Source of the DNA: Verrucomicrobiota bacterium
Lineage (GTDB): Bacteria > Verrucomicrobiota > Kiritimatiellia > UBA8416 > JABMPJ01
Assembly: GCA_018648805.1 (NCBI GenBank)
Contig: JABGQM010000017.1
Coordinates: 1-64,000, forward strand
Length of the DNA: 64,000 bases
Direction of reading: 5' to 3'
The notes under the pieces are model-generated. The model searched no databases, was not told the DNA's origin, and was given only the letters and a program-made list of their open reading frames with translations. Below, piece by piece: positions 13,119 through 22,133 of the stretch (the stretch's first letter is position 1; the number at the start of each line of letters is the position of its first letter). Position numbers and translations under genes: made by a program.

Positions 13119-13137
13119 GTGTCTTACGTGGAGACAC
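13119..13137. promoter_or_regulatory. Inverted repeat GTGTCT-N7-AGACAC (possible enhancer site)
   Basis: A perfect 6+6 dyad with a 7-bp spacer, about 90 bp upstream of the -24 element of the sigma-54 promoter at 13017-13032. The half-site TGTCT/AGACA also occurs upstream of the sigma-54 type promoters near 42.1 and 59.9 kb. Confidence 0.45.
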
Positions 13138-13478
13138 GTGATGATATCGCCTTGGAGATGCAATGGGGTGATCGATACTGTACGGTACGATATTTGGACC
13201 GTCGCATTGTCCAATCATGTACCCGCATGTGGCAAGCAGTGTACCAGTATGTACTACTGTTTGACAGGGGTTGAGCCGTAGGCAGGGGTCTGCCGTGTTT
13301 CCGAGAGCGAGCGACCAAGGGGACACGACGTATGTCTGACGAGAAGAAATGGCTCGCCGCTTTATATTCATCCCGGCCCGCATCTCGTCGCTCGCTTCAT
13401 GTGTCACTGGCCGTTCTCCCGACACCATGCTTCCAGATCTACACTTGCGTGCCCGGGGCCAGTTGCGTACAACGGGGC

Positions 13479-16400
13479 ATGGCTGAACAGGACGATACCG
13501 TACCGGCGAGTGCAGGCGAACGCGATCTGACTCTGGACGGGAGCGTGGGCGAACATGACGTGACCCTGGCCGGCCATGACTACCTTGACTTGGCGACAAC
13601 CGATGCGACGGTCTCGATCAAGAGTGAGGGGGCCGGTAGCGCCGACGTGGCCCGGTCACGCCTCCACCTGCACCCCCATATCCTGCGCACGGTCGGCGGC
13701 CCCGACGGTGGCGACCTCGATTACGAGTTGACCCGTACGCTCGGCAAGGGCGGTATGGGGGTGGTCTACTCCGCGCGCCAGGCCTCGCTTGATCGGCGCA
13801 TCGCGGTCAAGATGATCCAGTCGGATGGCGAGGTCGATTCGGTCGCGGCCAACAAGTTCCTCTCCGAGGCGCTGGTCACCGGTGAGCTGGATCACCCCAA
13901 CATCATCCCGATCCATGATCTCGGCAAGACGCCCGATGGCAAGCTGTTCTATGCCATGAAGGAGATTGAGGGGACGTCGTGGAACGAGGTCGTCAAGACC
14001 AAGTCACAGGCCGAGAACCTGCGTATTCTTCTGGCCGTCTGTGATGCGGTGGCCTTTGCGCATGACAAGGGGGTGATCCATCGCGATCTCAAGCCCTCCA
14101 ACGTCATGATCGGTGGCTACGGTGAAGTCTTGGTGATGGACTGGGGGCTGGCCGCCAGTGTGGGTAGCGATAAGGCCGAACCGCTGACCGAGCACGCTAC
14201 CCTGGCCGGGTCGCCGGCCTACATGGCGCCCGAGATGGCCCTGTGTGATTACACAGCCATGGGCTGTGCCAGCGACATCTACCTGCTGGGCGCCATCCTC
14301 TACGAGATGATCACGGGCAAGCCGCCGCATCCGGGCGATAATGCGCGCGATGCGATTGCGGCGGCCTGCGATAACGAGCTCCGCCCGACGGACGAGAAGG
14401 GGGAGTTGGTTGACATCGCCCGGCATGCCCTCGCGACCGATCCGGCCAAACGCTACGCCTCCGTGCGCGAGTTCCAGGAGGCCATCCACAATCACCAGGC
14501 CCATGCCGAGAGCGTGACGTTGACCGAATCGGCCGCCAATCGGCTGGATGCCGTTGCCGAGAAGGGCGGGGCGGATGCCTACCGTGAATTCAACGAGATT
14601 ATTGGAGGCTTCCAGCAGGCCCTCCATCTCTGGGCCGGCAACCGTCAGGCGGTGTATGGTTTGCGCGCCGTACGCGAGGAACTCACGCGCACGGCTCTCA
14701 CGCGCGGCGACCTCTCGTTGGCCGGCTCGCAGGTGCGTGCGATCGAGGCGGATGTCAAGCAGTGGCCCTTGCCGGGCATGCAGCTGGCCCGCCCGGATGA
14801 TCTCGCGGCCAAGGTGAAAGAGGCCGAGGCCGAGGCCCGGCGCCGCCGCAGGGTGGTGCGCCTGAGTATCGTGGCCGCGATCGTGGCCGGTTTGGCTGCT
14901 TTTGCTGTGATGGCTATGGCCTACGTGGTGACACGCACGCAGCGCGATCGTGCCATGCGCGCCGAGCGGCAGATGCTGGAGGAGCGCAACCGTGCCGTTG
15001 CGGCTGAGCAGGAGATGCATGTCGAGCGGGACCGTGCCCAGACGGCCAAGATGGAAGAGGAGCGTCAGCGCTTGCAGGCCGTGGCCGCCCTGGCCACGGC
15101 TGAGCAGGAGAACTACTACCATATGATTGCGCTGGCTTCGAAGCGGATGGCCGATCTGCAGGGCCATGCGGCCGAGGCCATGTTGTGGCAGGTGCCGCAG
15201 GGGCAGCGCGGCTGGGAGTGGGGGCGCTTGGTCTACGCGGCACATGAATGTCTCGCCCGCCTGAAGGGGCATGGCGGCAGCGTGGCGGCGCTGGCTTTTG
15301 CGCCGGATGGGCAGCGTGTCGTCTCCGCGGCGGCCGACCAGACGGTGCGCGTATGGAACCTGGCCGATCCGAGCCGTGAAGAGGTGTTTGATGGGCGCGC
15401 GGCCACGGCGCTACCGCTTGTCTTCACGGCCGACGGCAAGCGCATCCTGTGGGGCGTTGAGCGGGGCCGTCTTCAGTTCATGGATGTGGCGTCGCACCGC
15501 GTGACCTCTATACCGCTGGATGCCTTCGTCCCGTCGGTCTACCAGTCCATGTTCAGCCCTGACGGCCGCCATCTCGTCGCCTCGGGTGCACAGGGCGAAC
15601 TGGCGGTGTGGGCGCTTGAAACAGGGCGGCGCCTGGTACAGCTGACGGGTCACCAGGGCGTGGTGCTTGCGGCGGCGATGAACCGGGCCGGCACCCTTCT
15701 GTTGACGGGCAGCCGTGACGCGACCGCGCGGGTGTGGCAGATCAGTGATGGGAGTCTGGTTGCCACGCTGGGACCGCATCCGGGTGGCGTGAGCCAGGTG
15801 GCCTTTGATGAGCGTGCGCAGCAGGTCAGCACTGTCAGTGACGATGCCCTGTTGCGCGTGTGGGATGTCGCGAGTCGCCAGACGCTCAAACTGATCCCTT
15901 TCCGCGAGCCTGATGTCTCCCTGGATGGCGTGGTGTTTGATCCCGCGGCAGAGCAGCTGTTGACGGTGGGCGGATCCAGTGCGGTGCAGGTGTGGAGTGC
16001 CGTCACGGGGCAGCGCACCCTCCATCTGCGTGGGCATGCGGCTGTGGTATCCGCCGCGGCTTTCTCGCCGGATGGACGCCTGGCGGTGACCGGGGGACGG
16101 GATGGCTCGATCAGGGTCTGGGATGCGCACCACACGGGCAGTTCCCTGACGCTGCGTGGGCATGAGGGGGCGGTCGTGACGGCGCGTTTCGGGCCACACG
16201 CCCGGCAGATGGTAACGGCCGGTGAAGATGGCCATGTGCGGCTCTGGGGCGGCCTGGATGGCCGTCTCGTAAAGGTCTTTGACAAGCAGACCGGCCGCCT
16301 GACCTGTGCCTCGCTTTCGCCCGACGGCCGTCACGTGTTGACCGCCTCAGACGGCGGTACCACGCGCATCTGGGACGCCCAGACCGGCGGCATGCTGCGT

Positions 16401-17084
16401 GCCCTGAGTGGACATGGCGGGGCCATAACCTGGGCGGCCTATTCGCCTGATGGTGGCCGCATTGTCACCGCGGGCTATGATGGTCTGCGTGTGTGGGATG
16501 CCGACAGCGGAAAGCGCCCCATCACCATTCGGGTCGATAAGCAGGTGTCACGTATCGCCGAGTTCTCGCCGGACGGGAGACTGCTTCTCATGGCGGGCGA
16601 TGGCGTACGCATCTGGGATGCCGTCTCGGGCGACGATGTGGGCCACTTTGACAAGCATACAGACCATGTCACGACCCTGGCATTTTCGCGGGATGGGCAG
16701 TATGTGATCACCGGCAGTCGCGACATGACGGCGCGACTCTGGAGCCTCCCGGGGTGCGAAGAAAAACTAACACTCAAGGGCGCTGGGAGTGCCGTATCGG
16801 CCGTGGCCTTTTCGCCCGACGGTCGCCGCGTGGCTACGGCCGGCAAGCAGGGCATCCGCATCTGGGATGCCACCAACGGCAGTGAGTTGCTCAAGCTGGA
16901 AGGTCACCAGGGCTGGATCGCCAGCTTGCAGTTCTCGGCGGACGGGCGACTGCTCCTGTCGGCCGGCAACGACGGTACGGCGCGCGTCTGGCCAGCGGTG
17001 GATTGGCAGGGCGATCCCGCGCGTGTTGACACCGAGCGTGATCAACGGCGACGTGCCCGTCTTAACAGTCTGCTGCCCGAGTAG
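13479..17084 (+). CDS. Transmembrane Ser/Thr protein kinase with WD40 propeller repeats
   Basis: Encodes 1201 aa. A Hanks-type kinase (about 80-350) has the glycine loop GKGGMGVVYSARQ, the AVKMI lysine, the catalytic HRDLKPSN (about 200) and DWGLA in place of DFG, a variant common in PVC bacteria. Next come an alpha-helical stretch, one membrane segment (about 457-485), a charged coiled coil, then about 14 WD40 repeats (587-1190, recurring FSPDGR and RVWD). The WD40 part would lie outside the cytoplasm. The ATG at 13479 was preferred: the 49 codons upstream to 13332 are Cys/Pro-rich and unlike the family. It is followed 13 bp later by a HAD gene. Ligands are unknown. Confidence 0.92.
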   Translation: MAEQDDTVPASAGERDLTLDGSVGEHDVTLAGHDYLDLATTDATVSIKSEGAGSADVARSRLHLHPHILRTVGGPDGGDLDYELTRTLGKGGMGVVYSARQASLDRRIAVKMIQSDGEVDSVAANKFLSEALVTGELDHPNIIPIHDLGKTPDGKLFYAMKEIEGTSWNEVVKTKSQAENLRILLAVCDAVAFAHDKGVIHRDLKPSNVMIGGYGEVLVMDWGLAASVGSDKAEPLTEHATLAGSPAYMAPEMALCDYTAMGCASDIYLLGAILYEMITGKPPHPGDNARDAIAAACDNELRPTDEKGELVDIARHALATDPAKRYASVREFQEAIHNHQAHAESVTLTESAANRLDAVAEKGGADAYREFNEIIGGFQQALHLWAGNRQAVYGLRAVREELTRTALTRGDLSLAGSQVRAIEADVKQWPLPGMQLARPDDLAAKVKEAEAEARRRRRVVRLSIVAAIVAGLAAFAVMAMAYVVTRTQRDRAMRAERQMLEERNRAVAAEQEMHVERDRAQTAKMEEERQRLQAVAALATAEQENYYHMIALASKRMADLQGHAAEAMLWQVPQGQRGWEWGRLVYAAHECLARLKGHGGSVAALAFAPDGQRVVSAAADQTVRVWNLADPSREEVFDGRAATALPLVFTADGKRILWGVERGRLQFMDVASHRVTSIPLDAFVPSVYQSMFSPDGRHLVASGAQGELAVWALETGRRLVQLTGHQGVVLAAAMNRAGTLLLTGSRDATARVWQISDGSLVATLGPHPGGVSQVAFDERAQQVSTVSDDALLRVWDVASRQTLKLIPFREPDVSLDGVVFDPAAEQLLTVGGSSAVQVWSAVTGQRTLHLRGHAAVVSAAAFSPDGRLAVTGGRDGSIRVWDAHHTGSSLTLRGHEGAVVTARFGPHARQMVTAGEDGHVRLWGGLDGRLVKVFDKQTGRLTCASLSPDGRHVLTASDGGTTRIWDAQTGGMLRALSGHGGAITWAAYSPDGGRIVTAGYDGLRVWDADSGKRPITIRVDKQVSRIAEFSPDGRLLLMAGDGVRIWDAVSGDDVGHFDKHTDHVTTLAFSRDGQYVITGSRDMTARLWSLPGCEEKLTLKGAGSAVSAVAFSPDGRRVATAGKQGIRIWDATNGSELLKLEGHQGWIASLQFSADGRLLLSAGNDGTARVWPAVDWQGDPARVDTERDQRRRARLNSLLPE

Positions 17085-17097
17085 ACCGGAGACTCGT

Positions 17098-17997
17098 GTG
17101 ACCCCTTCCCGTGACATTAACTACGCCGTAGCAGATCGCGACCTGCGCTACTTCATCTTCGATTGGGATGACAATGTTCTGCACATGCCGACACGGATTC
17201 ATCTCGAGCGTCGCAACGTGGACGGCGCGTGGACGCCCTATTCGGTCTCTACGGCCCTGTTCAGTCTGATCCGCAACGACACCGCGCAGTACCGCCCGCC
17301 CGGCGGGGATTGGGAAGAGGCCTTTCGGGACTTTCGCGATGTGGAGATCGAGGAGGAGAATGTCTTCCTGCGTGACACGCGCGAGGCCATCGATCGTGTG
17401 GTCAGCGGCGAGGCCCTGCCGGCCCCCAGTTTTGATACGCTCAAACGGGTACTGACCGAGGGCCGCCTCTTTGCGATTGTCACGGCCCGCGGCCACGATC
17501 CGGATGTGCTCCAGGCGGGTGTCCGCTACTTCGTTGACCGGATTTTCACGGATGCGGAGAAGCAGGTGATGCTGCGTAACCTGCGCGGCTATCTGGAATG
17601 GCTTGAGCCGGGCCACGATAAGGATAGCGATGTGGAGGTCCTCGACTACTACCTCTCGCTCAACAAATATCACGGCTGCATGTCGCCCCGTTTCCGCGAG
17701 CTGCTGCGTGAGCATGACTACGAGGCCGCCGGGACGGAAGAGGGCAAGCAGTTTGCCATCCGCGATTTTGTGCGCCACGTCATCGGCATTCTGCGCGAAC
17801 GCGGTGTGGATAAACCCATAAGCGTGGGATTCTCCGACGACGACGAAGGCAACGCGCAGGCGGTCGAGACGTTCATCGAACAGGAGCTGGCGCGTGAGTA
17901 TCCGGGCGTCAAGTTTGCGGTCTACTACACCAACGATCCCGACCTGCCCGCCGGCCGCAAGGTCGAAGTGCGCGGCCAGCTCAGCCTCGGGCTCTAG
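17098..17997 (+). CDS. HAD-like hydrolase-fold protein
   Basis: Encodes 299 aa. The N-terminal YFIFDWDDNVLHMPT matches HAD motif I (DxD, here D21 and D23 region) and the C-terminal ISVGFSDDDEGN resembles motif IV. An insertion with many charged residues lies between. The GTG at 17098 was chosen because CCGGAGA is at SD distance and it starts 13 bp after the kinase stop, suggesting one transcription unit with the Ser/Thr kinase. It could be a phosphatase acting on the kinase or its targets, but that is only positional inference. Its stop overlaps the stop of recD2 on the other strand by 3 bp. Confidence 0.72.
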   Translation: MTPSRDINYAVADRDLRYFIFDWDDNVLHMPTRIHLERRNVDGAWTPYSVSTALFSLIRNDTAQYRPPGGDWEEAFRDFRDVEIEEENVFLRDTREAIDRVVSGEALPAPSFDTLKRVLTEGRLFAIVTARGHDPDVLQAGVRYFVDRIFTDAEKQVMLRNLRGYLEWLEPGHDKDSDVEVLDYYLSLNKYHGCMSPRFRELLREHDYEAAGTEEGKQFAIRDFVRHVIGILRERGVDKPISVGFSDDDEGNAQAVETFIEQELAREYPGVKFAVYYTNDPDLPAGRKVEVRGQLSLGL

Positions 17998-20177
17998 CCG
18001 GCCATGGCCAGGCGCTGGCGCAGGGCGGTGCGGCGCAGGCGGATCTCGTTGTTGCGGATCGCCATGCCGATCGCCTTCTGCTGGCCGACCAGGCAGACCA
18101 GCTTGCGTCCACGCGTGATGGCGGTGTAGAGCAGGTTGCGTTGTAGAAGCTTAAAATGCTGGGTTGTCATCAGAATGATCACGGCCGGGTATTCACTGCC
18201 CTGCGACTTGTGGATCGAGCAGGCGTAGGCGAGCACCAGTTCATCCAGCTCGTTGACCGCGTAGGTGACCCGCCGTCCATCGAAGTCAACCGTCAACTCC
18301 TGCTCGGCGCTGTTGATCTGATGCACCAGCCCGATGTCGCCGTTGAAGACTTCCTTGTCGTAGTTGTTGCGGATCTGCATCACACGGTCGCCGTCGCGGT
18401 AGGCCCGCCCGAAACGCTGCAATTCGGCCCCCGTGGGATTGAGGGCCTGTTGCAACAGCCCGTTCAGGTTCTCGGCCCCGAGCTGGTTGCGGCGCATGGG
18501 CGTCAGGACCTGGATGTCATGGATCGGGTTGAACCCGAATTTGGCGGGGATGCGCCGCGTGATGAGCTGAAGCATCTTGTCGATGACATCCTCCGGGTGC
18601 TCGGCCGAGATAAAGAAGAAGTCAGAGCTCTCGGCGCGCTCGCCGGTCTCGAGCGCCTCGCCGTGATTCACGTGGTGCGCGTTACGGACAATGGCACCGC
18701 CCTTGTCCTGGCGGAATATATGGTCGAGACGGCGATAGGCGATCACCTCCGAGTCGATAATGTCGCGCAGCACGTTGCCGGGCCCCACGCTGGGCAGCTG
18801 GTCGATATCCCCCACGAGCACGAGGCAGCAGGGGTCGGGCAGGGCATTCAGAAAGCTCTGCATGAGGGCGATGTCGATCATGGAGCATTCATCCAGAATC
18901 ACGACATCGATCGCGAGCGGGTTGGCGCGGTCGTGTTCGAACCCGTGCACCGCGGGATTGAACTTGAGTAGACGGTGCAGGGTACTGGCGGCGTGATGGG
19001 TCGCCTCTTCCATACGTTTGGCCGCGCGGCCGGTGGGGGCCGCGAGGGCGATGGTGAGCCCACGCGCGCGGTACACATCTACCAGGGCGCGGATGATCGT
19101 GGTCTTGCCGACACCGGGTCCGCCCGTAATGACCGACACTTTCTCGGCCAGCGCGGTCTGTAGGGCCTGCACCTGCATCGGGGCAAACTCGAGTTTCATA
19201 CGTTGACCGGCCCAGGCGACCGCCTTCTCGACGACAATCGGGCGGAAGCTGCGTTCGCTACGACTGAGCGTGATCAGCCGCTCCGCGACGCCGGTCTCGG
19301 CATGGTAGAGCGAGGCCAGGTAGATCCGGTTGTCGTCGCGCACCAGCTCACTACGTTCGAGCTCGCTGGCGAGCGCCTCAGAGAGGATCTCGGCTGGAAT
19401 ATCGAGCAGGTCCTGGGCTTGCAGAATCAGCTCGGCATCCAGACAGAAGCAGTGGCCTTCAGAGGCCAGTGTCTCCATCGTGTAGACCAGTCCGGCACGG
19501 GCACGCAGCTTGGACTGGGGCGGTACGCCGATACTTTTGGCCACGCCATCGGCTGTTTTGAACCCGACCCCCCAGACATCGCGGCAGAGCTGGTAGGGAT
19601 TCTCCGAGATGATCGCGACGGCCTGGCTGCCATACTGCCGGTAGATCCGTGCGGCCTGGGCGGTGCCCATGCCGTGGCTCTGCAGAAAGATCATGATGTC
19701 GCGCACGGCATGCTGCTCGATCCAGCTGTCCTTGATGAGGCCGCGCCGCTTGGGGCCGATGCCGTCCACTTCGCGCAGGCGTTCAGACTCCTTGTCGATG
19801 ATTCTGAGCGTATCGTCGCCGAAGGCGGCCACGAGTCGTTGGGCCATGACCTTGCCGATCCCCTTGACCATGCCCGAGGCGAGGTAGCGCTCGATGCCGT
19901 GGGCCGAGGTGGGGGCCACGCAGATCATGCTGGCGGCCTGGAACTGATAGCCGTGCTTGGGGTGGCGTGTCCACGTGCCCTCGGTACGCAGCGTCTCACC
20001 GGCCCAGATGGCGGCACAGGTGCCCACCACGGTGACGGCGTCCTTGCGGCCGCTGACACGCAGGCCACACACGGTGTAGCCGGTTTCCTCGGCCCGGTAG
20101 ACGATGTTCTCCACGGTCCCGGTCAGGACCTCGTTCGCCTCGTTTGTCCCGCGTTGCTTTTTGGGGGGTGTATTCAC
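17994..20177 (-). CDS. recD2: RecD2-type ATP-dependent DNA helicase
   Basis: Encodes 727 aa. This is a 5'-3' superfamily 1B helicase of the RecD2/YrrC branch, which acts without RecBC. It has an N-terminal OB-like region, helix-hairpin-helix elements (VDGIGPKRRGLI; NPYQL), Walker A GGPGVGKTT (about 352), Walker B DECSMID, and the C-terminal UvrD_C_2 motif AYACSIHKSQGSEYPAV. The start is GTG, overlapping the M20 peptidase stop (GTGA, 4 bp), so the two are translationally coupled. The long N-terminus distinguishes it from RecBCD-type RecD. Confidence 0.95.
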   Translation of the reverse strand: MNTPPKKQRGTNEANEVLTGTVENIVYRAEETGYTVCGLRVSGRKDAVTVVGTCAAIWAGETLRTEGTWTRHPKHGYQFQAASMICVAPTSAHGIERYLASGMVKGIGKVMAQRLVAAFGDDTLRIIDKESERLREVDGIGPKRRGLIKDSWIEQHAVRDIMIFLQSHGMGTAQAARIYRQYGSQAVAIISENPYQLCRDVWGVGFKTADGVAKSIGVPPQSKLRARAGLVYTMETLASEGHCFCLDAELILQAQDLLDIPAEILSEALASELERSELVRDDNRIYLASLYHAETGVAERLITLSRSERSFRPIVVEKAVAWAGQRMKLEFAPMQVQALQTALAEKVSVITGGPGVGKTTIIRALVDVYRARGLTIALAAPTGRAAKRMEEATHHAASTLHRLLKFNPAVHGFEHDRANPLAIDVVILDECSMIDIALMQSFLNALPDPCCLVLVGDIDQLPSVGPGNVLRDIIDSEVIAYRRLDHIFRQDKGGAIVRNAHHVNHGEALETGERAESSDFFFISAEHPEDVIDKMLQLITRRIPAKFGFNPIHDIQVLTPMRRNQLGAENLNGLLQQALNPTGAELQRFGRAYRDGDRVMQIRNNYDKEVFNGDIGLVHQINSAEQELTVDFDGRRVTYAVNELDELVLAYACSIHKSQGSEYPAVIILMTTQHFKLLQRNLLYTAITRGRKLVCLVGQQKAIGMAIRNNEIRLRRTALRQRLAMAG

Positions 20178-21556
20178 GTCAGGTCATCACGATGCAGGCG
20201 GGCGGCAGCCACAAGCAGGTTGGTGGCGTAGAGGAAGCCGCGCTTGAACTGCGCGATCGAGTAGGATTCATCCGGAGCATGGATATGGTCGTCTTCATGG
20301 CCAAACCCGACCAGCAAGGGCGCCGCCCCGGAGGCGGCGGCCAGGGCAGGAATGATCGGGATCGAAGCGCCCTCCCAGTGATAAACCGGGTCGCCGCCGG
20401 TCATGGCGGTCAGCACGTTGCGCGCCAGCTCAACCGGCGCGCTTTCGGGGTCGATCCGGAAGCCGGGGCCGGCTGATCCGGCATTGGAGATCGTCAACGC
20501 CATCGCCTCCGGTGTGTGGGCCTGCAGGTGATCGCAGATGGCCTGCAGGCAGCGTTCGGGGTCCTGCCCGGCCGCGAGGCGGGCGGTCAGACAGGCTTTG
20601 GCCGTGGCGGGGATGACCGTCTTCATGCTCTCGGCATTGCCGCCGCTGAAACCGTTGATATCGAGGGCGGGCCGAAAGCCGAGGCGTTCGAGCGGTGCAA
20701 AGCGGGTTTCGCCGGCAACAGGCGGCATGCCGATGCTGGCGGCATAGGCGGCCGGGTCGAAGGAGGTGCGCTGGATCAGCTCCCGCTCGACCGGGGTGGG
20801 CGGCTGGATTCCGTCATAGAAGCCCTGCACGGCAATGCTCCCGTCAGCGGCAAAGAGGGTGGCCAGCAGACGCGCCAGTTCAGAGACCGGGTTGAGCGCC
20901 AGGCCGCCATGCAGCCCCGAGTGCAGGTCGTGGGAGGGGCCGCGTAGTGAAACCGCCAGATGCAGCATACCGCGCAAGCCCATCACGATGGTGGGCGTGC
21001 CGTCCGCCACGGTGCCTGTATCGGCGACCATGAGGATGTCGGCCGCGAGGCGTTCCTGCCACGCATCCAGCCTATCTGAGAGACCGTGACTGCCGCTCTC
21101 CTCCTCGCCTTCGATGATGATCTTGAGATTGAGGTCCAGCTGGTGGTCCGCGAGCAGCAGTTCGACCGCCTTCAAAAACGCAAAGAGCTGGCCCTTGTTG
21201 TCCTCGGCACCGCGGGCATAGAGGCGTCCGTTACGCAGGTGTGGCTCGAAGGGGGGGGTGGTCCACGCCTCGATCGGGTCGGCCGGCTGGACGTCGTAGT
21301 GGCCATAGAAAAGAATCGTGGGCGCATCACGGCCGGTGCGATGCTCCGCATAGACCGCCGGCAGGCGGGTCGTCTCCAGCGTCTCGGCCTGCAGGCCTAT
21401 GCCGGCCAGGTGATCGCGCAACCAGGCCGCGCAGTCGGCGCAGTCGGGGTGATGCGTCGGGTCGGCCCCGACAGTCGGGAAGCGCAGAAAGGATTTCCAC
21501 TCCTCAACAAACCGTTCCTGCTCCCGGTCAAATCTCTCGCCCAGCCGCTCAACCAT
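20174..21556 (-). CDS. M20 family dipeptidase/peptidase
   Basis: Encodes 460 aa. This is an M20 zinc metallopeptidase resembling the PepV/CNDP dipeptidase branch. Metal and catalytic residues are visible: GHYDVQP (H and D), GAEDNKGQ (bridging D), EGEEESGS (the catalytic Glu pair), VADTGT (D), and GHEDDHIHAPDE (C-terminal His). An insert domain lies between the catalytic halves. A G-rich SD (GGGGGG) precedes the ATG. It forms a two-gene unit with recD2 through a 4-bp overlap; no functional tie is evident. It is likely cytoplasmic, as no signal peptide is seen. Confidence 0.92.
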   Translation of the reverse strand: MVERLGERFDREQERFVEEWKSFLRFPTVGADPTHHPDCADCAAWLRDHLAGIGLQAETLETTRLPAVYAEHRTGRDAPTILFYGHYDVQPADPIEAWTTPPFEPHLRNGRLYARGAEDNKGQLFAFLKAVELLLADHQLDLNLKIIIEGEEESGSHGLSDRLDAWQERLAADILMVADTGTVADGTPTIVMGLRGMLHLAVSLRGPSHDLHSGLHGGLALNPVSELARLLATLFAADGSIAVQGFYDGIQPPTPVERELIQRTSFDPAAYAASIGMPPVAGETRFAPLERLGFRPALDINGFSGGNAESMKTVIPATAKACLTARLAAGQDPERCLQAICDHLQAHTPEAMALTISNAGSAGPGFRIDPESAPVELARNVLTAMTGGDPVYHWEGASIPIIPALAAASGAAPLLVGFGHEDDHIHAPDESYSIAQFKRGFLYATNLLVAAARLHRDDLT

Positions 21557-21697
21557 GTCCCCCCCCGCAACTCACAACTCACACCTCAAAAACCTTGCCC
21601 GCTGAGCCTCTTCTTGTCCAGCGAATAGGGGTTGATCTCAGGCGCGCGGCTATGCGAGAATTCCCTGACGGCTGAGAGCACTGTTTGGAGGTCCATT

Positions 21698-22069
21698 ATG
21701 ACCACAGAGAACAAGAAGATGCGTATTCTGATTATGGATGACGATCATGCCCTGCTCGAGGCCCTGCGCCAGATGCTCGAACAGCACGAACATGAGGTGC
21801 ATACGGTCGACAATGCGAAGGAGGCCGTGGTGAAAGTGGCCGAGACCGATTTCGACATCGTCATGGCCGATTACCGCATGCCGGGTGAAGACGGTATCTG
21901 GTTTATGAAGAATGCGGACCTCAAGCGGACCACCAAGGTGTTGCTCTGCACGGCCTATGCCAACCGCGAGGTCATCAAGCAGATGTTTGAGTTGGGCGCG
22001 TGCGGCTATCTGATCAAGCCCTTCGACGAAGAAGAAGTCCTGCGCAATCTCGATTTCCACGGGGTGTAG
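21698..22069 (+). CDS. Single-domain response regulator
   Basis: Encodes 123 aa, a lone CheY-like receiver. It has the acidic cluster MDDDH near the N-terminus, the phosphoacceptor Asp in DIVMADYRMPGEDG (about residue 56), the conserved Thr/Ser in LLCTAYA, and Lys in IKPFDEEE. There is no output domain. The ATG at 21698 has GGAGG seven bases upstream. It stands alone between a peptidase and purM. Candidate kinases in the window include the FHA-GAF kinase, but none is adjacent. Confidence 0.93.
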   Translation: MTTENKKMRILIMDDDHALLEALRQMLEQHEHEVHTVDNAKEAVVKVAETDFDIVMADYRMPGEDGIWFMKNADLKRTTKVLLCTAYANREVIKQMFELGACGYLIKPFDEEEVLRNLDFHGV

Positions 22070-22133
22070 CGTCAGCGCCACGAACCTTCGCAAGCCCCCC
22101 AAAACCCGAAACCCAAAGCAACAGGTACCGCAT

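Larger units (their letters stand above)
12947..13478. other. Intergenic control region between HTH operon and Ser/Thr kinase
   Basis: A 530-bp region between divergent genes with no convincing coding sequence. It holds a sigma-54 type promoter for the minus-strand operon (13017-13032), an inverted repeat GTGTCT/AGACAC (13119-13137), a TATAAT on the minus strand near 13114-13119, and several GTAC-centred short dyads between about 13175 and 13260 (for example GTACGGTAC) that could be operator sites for either side. Confidence 0.6.

Noticed and set aside
13332-13478. N-terminal extension of the Ser/Thr kinase to an ATG at 13332
   Set aside because: These 49 residues are Cys/Pro/Ser-rich, unlike the acidic head typical of such kinases. 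The stretch may instead be leader and promoter DNA. The start is therefore placed at 13479, with some uncertainty.
14004-15272. 422-codon open frame antisense to the Ser/Thr kinase
   Set aside because: Composition (His/Arg/Gly-rich) is the mirror of the kinase frame; no domain or SD.
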